8,130 nt of DNA. Source: an uncultured Spartobacteria bacterium. Lineage in GTDB: Bacteria > Verrucomicrobiota > Verrucomicrobiia > Chthoniobacterales > UBA6821. Position 1 is the first letter of the stretch. Every line of letters begins with the position of its first letter. Below the pieces are notes generated by a model, which ran no database searches, was not told the origin of the DNA, and saw nothing but the letters and a program-made list of their open reading frames with translations. Below are positions 5,744 to 8,130 of the stretch, piece after piece. Where the stretch lies: positions 1 through 8,130 of the forward strand of contig CAIKYN010000026.1 in assembly GCA_903831635.1 (NCBI GenBank), in the 5' to 3' direction. Made by a program: the position numbers and the translations under genes.

Positions 5744-7822
5744 TCAGACGAGGTGCATGCTGACGAGCGCAAGATCGATCAGCTTGATTCCGGCAAACGG
5801 GGCGATGATTCCGCCCACACCATAGATCAGCACATTGTTCGTCAGGACCTGGGCGGCACCAAGCGGGCGGTAGCTGACTCCCTTGAGTGCCAGCGGGACC
5901 AAGGCGATGATGATGAGCGCATTGAAAATCACGGCGCTCAGGATGGCGCTCGAGGGGGAGTGAAGATGCATCACGTTAAGTGCTTCCAGTGGGCCGTGAG
6001 CACTTCCCGAGACAGCATAAAGAAGGCCGAACATCGCAGGCAGAATCGCAAAGTACTTCGCCACGTCATTGGCGATACTGAAGGTTGTCAGCGCACCGCG
6101 GGTCATGAGGAGCTGCTTGCCGATTTCCACGATCTCAATGAGCTTCGTTGGATTGCTGTCAAGATCGACCATGTTGCCGGCCTCACGGGCTGCCTGCGTA
6201 CCGGTATTCATGGCGACGCCGACATCGGCTTGAGCGAGTGCCGGAGCATCATTGGTGCCGTCACCGGTCATGGCAACGAGCCTGCCCTCGGATTGTTCCT
6301 GACGTATCCTCTGGAGCTTCTGTTCGGGGGTTGCCTGTGCCATGAAGTCATCAACACCTGCCTCGGCTGCAATGGCGGCAGCGGTCAGGGGATTGTCACC
6401 GGTGATCATTACCGTGCGGATCCCCATCTGGCGTAATTGTGCAAACCGCTCCTTGATTCCCATTTTCACGACATCCTTCAGGTGGATCACGCCGAGTACT
6501 TCACGACCTTCCGCAACGACCAACGGAGTGCCTCCTGCACGTGAGATCTCATCAACAGACGCAGAAACCTCGGGATGATAGATCCCTCCTTGGGATTCGA
6601 CCAGGTTCCTGATGCTTTCGGCTGCTCCCTTGCGGATGGAGCGGGTAACGATTTCACCCTCTAGGAAATCGACGCCGCTCATTCGTGTCTGAGCAGTGAA
6701 GGGGACGAAACGTGCTGCGGGATGAGTCAGTTCCCTGACGCGGATACCGAATTTTTCCTTAGCCAGCACGACGATGGAGCGCCCTTCCGGAGTTTCGTCG
6801 GCCAGTGAGGCAAGCTGGGCACCGGAGGCGAGCTGCTCGGTGGTGATGTTTGGAGCAGGGACGAAATCTGAAGCCATCCGGTTGCCGAGGGTGATGGTTC
6901 CGGTCTTGTCCAGCAGCAGGACATCGATGTCACCGGCCGCTTCAACAGCCCTTCCGCTGGTTGCCAGCACATTGCGGCGTACGAGACGATCGATACCGCT
7001 GATGCCAATGGCGCTTAGTAGACCACCTATCGTGGTGGGAATGAGGCAGACAAGCAGGGCGATCAGGACCGGCAGGGAGACATCGACGGCATTTTGCTGG
7101 GAAGCAGCCGATTCGCTGTAGTGGGCGAAGGAGGGAAGTGTCGCCACGGCAAGCAGGAAGAGGACTGTCAGGCTTACCAGAAGGATGCCCAGGGCGATTT
7201 CATTGGGTGTTTTCTGGCGTCGCGCTCCCTCAACCATGGAGATCATGCGATCGATAAAGGTATTTCCCTGCTCCGAAGTGATACGGATCACGATCCGGTC
7301 GGAGATGACGCGGGTGCCACCTGTCACGGCACTGCGATCGCCTCCACTCTCTCGGATCACAGGGGCGGACTCACCCGTGATTGCAGATTCATCAACGCTG
7401 GAGATGCCCTCCACAACTTCGCCGTCTCCAGGAATGACATCGCCGGTTTCGCAGACCACCAGATCTTCCACCTTGAGTTCCGTTGCGGGGATCTTCTCCT
7501 CCTGGCTTCCCTTGAGTCGGCGTGCAAAGGACTGTGTCCTGGCCGCCCTTAGGGAGGCAGCCTGAGCCTTGCCACGCCCCTCGGCCAGCGCCTCTGCAAA
7601 ATTAGCAAAAAGAACGGTAAACCAGAGCCAGAGCGAGAGTTGCAGAAGAAACCCGGTGAAGTGAGAGGCGGTGATGACCGTGGAGATGATGGATCCAAGA
7701 AAGACCACGAACATGACGGGGTTCTTCCATTGGACGCGGGGATCGAATTTTCGGAAGGATTCTCCCACCGCGGGAACGAGCAGCGAGGCATCAAAGATGG
7801 ATGAAGTAGTTTTAGAGCTCAT
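5744..7822 (-). CDS. kdpB: KdpB, P-type ATPase subunit of the K+-transporting complex
   Basis: From the ATG at 7822 the protein has 692 residues (682 in E. coli). It is a type IA P-type ATPase that couples ATP hydrolysis to K+ movement through KdpA. Landmarks: actuator loop TGES at 149-152; membrane motif CLIPTTIGG at 259-267; phosphorylation site DKTGT with Asp305; nucleotide-domain FTAQTRMSG at 375-383 and KGA at 398-400; hinge TGDGTNDAP at 519-527; and membrane SIANDVAKYF at 582-591. Seven membrane helices fit: two before the actuator, two before Asp305 and three at the C-terminus. Ser152 corresponds to the E. coli Ser162 whose phosphorylation inhibits the pump, so that control is possible here. 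An in-frame ATG at 7873 would add 17 polar residues and overlap kdpA; 7822 fits the family N-terminus (short polar lead then FDASLLVPAV). No Shine-Dalgarno is visible at either. Confidence 0.97.
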   Translation of the reverse strand: MSSKTTSSIFDASLLVPAVGESFRKFDPRVQWKNPVMFVVFLGSIISTVITASHFTGFLLQLSLWLWFTVLFANFAEALAEGRGKAQAASLRAARTQSFARRLKGSQEEKIPATELKVEDLVVCETGDVIPGDGEVVEGISSVDESAITGESAPVIRESGGDRSAVTGGTRVISDRIVIRITSEQGNTFIDRMISMVEGARRQKTPNEIALGILLVSLTVLFLLAVATLPSFAHYSESAASQQNAVDVSLPVLIALLVCLIPTTIGGLLSAIGISGIDRLVRRNVLATSGRAVEAAGDIDVLLLDKTGTITLGNRMASDFVPAPNITTEQLASGAQLASLADETPEGRSIVVLAKEKFGIRVRELTHPAARFVPFTAQTRMSGVDFLEGEIVTRSIRKGAAESIRNLVESQGGIYHPEVSASVDEISRAGGTPLVVAEGREVLGVIHLKDVVKMGIKERFAQLRQMGIRTVMITGDNPLTAAAIAAEAGVDDFMAQATPEQKLQRIRQEQSEGRLVAMTGDGTNDAPALAQADVGVAMNTGTQAAREAGNMVDLDSNPTKLIEIVEIGKQLLMTRGALTTFSIANDVAKYFAILPAMFGLLYAVSGSAHGPLEALNVMHLHSPSSAILSAVIFNALIIIALVPLALKGVSYRPLGAAQVLTNNVLIYGVGGIIAPFAGIKLIDLALVSMHLV

Positions 7823-7853
7823 GTGAGTACTGGAAAAATGTGATGGATTGGGA

Positions 7854-8130
7854 TCAGAAGGATCGGCCGGCATTCATCAGCAATTGCTCGACGATGGGTC
7901 CCAAGCAGAGAACCGGAAAGAATGTGAGAGCCACAATGATAACGAGAACGCTGATGAGCAGTGCCACGAAGACCGGGCCTGTCGTGGGAAAGGTTCCCGC
8001 GCCAGCCGGGGCCGTCTTCTTGGCGGCCATGCTTCCAGCGATCGCCAGACAGGGGATGATTACCACAAAGCGCCCAAGGAACATCACAAGGGAGAGAAGG
8101 TAATTGTAGAAGTTGGTGTTGACCGTAAGC
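7854..8130 (-). CDS. kdpA: KdpA, K+-translocating subunit, C-terminal fragment (5' part beyond window)
   Basis: The frame is open from the right edge to the TGA at 7854-7856, covering the last 91 residues or so of a protein that is normally about 550-600 long. The fragment reads TVNTNFYNYLL, then MFLGRFVVIIPCLAIAGSM, the linker AAKKTAPAGAGTFPTTGPVF and a final hydrophobic helix FVALLISVLVIIVALTFFPVLCLGP. This matches the KdpA C-terminus, with its conserved GRF, IIP, AIAGS, GT(F/L)PT and ALTF(I/F)P elements. KdpA is the channel-like subunit of the SKT superfamily that binds and conducts K+; its selectivity-filter segments lie outside the window. It is cut by the window edge, not broken. It precedes kdpB by about 31 bases, so the two are almost certainly cotranscribed. 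Confidence 0.95.
   Translation of the reverse strand, partial: LTVNTNFYNYLLSLVMFLGRFVVIIPCLAIAGSMAAKKTAPAGAGTFPTTGPVFVALLISVLVIIVALTFFPVLCLGPIVEQLLMNAGRSF

Noticed and set aside
5645..6436. 263-codon plus-strand open frame opposite kdpB and kdpC
   Set aside because: It lies antisense to strongly conserved kdpB sequence. Its translation has no recognisable domain and a composition typical of a shadow frame.
7094..7552. 152-codon plus-strand open frame opposite kdpB
   Set aside because: It is a shadow of the kdpB actuator-domain coding region with no independent start signal or family match.
7823..7853. kdpF-like small gene between kdpA and kdpB
   Set aside because: The gap is only 31 bases and cannot encode KdpF, which normally precedes kdpA and would lie outside the window.

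Overview
The window holds most of a potassium-uptake (Kdp) operon on the minus strand, flanked on the left by two unrelated genes that diverge from a short control region. Every large block of sequence is explained by a recognisable gene. I do not see a previously undescribed system, a mobile element, an RNA gene or a CRISPR array. No gene-free stretch exceeds about 100 bases.

Layout, left to right. Positions 1-677 (minus) carry a DUF347-repeat membrane protein that lacks its C-terminus because it runs off the left edge. Positions 678-775 are a divergent intergenic region with a 7-bp-arm inverted repeat. Positions 776-1768 (plus) encode an exported seven-repeat YncE/YVTN-type beta-propeller. 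Positions 1769-1800 separate it from the convergent Kdp operon and contain part of a possible hairpin. The remainder, read right to left on the minus strand, is kdpA (C-terminal 91 codons only), kdpB, kdpC, kdpD and kdpE.

The Kdp genes form one tightly packed cluster. The kdpA-kdpB gap is about 31 nt, kdpB-kdpC about 37 nt and kdpC-kdpD 4 nt, while kdpD-kdpE overlap by 4 nt as ATGA. KdpA is the channel-like K+-translocating subunit, KdpB the P-type ATPase that powers it, and KdpC the small accessory subunit. KdpD/KdpE are the sensor kinase and response regulator that, in characterised bacteria, switch the operon on under K+ limitation or osmotic stress. The operon promoter, most of kdpA and any kdpF lie beyond the right edge.

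Organism: a bacterium with roughly mid-50s percent G+C. The exported propeller and the long, E. coli-like KdpD fit a Gram-negative. Most starts here lack a clear Shine-Dalgarno sequence, which would fit phyla such as Verrucomicrobiota or Bacteroidota. The phylum is a guess and is not demonstrated by the sequence.
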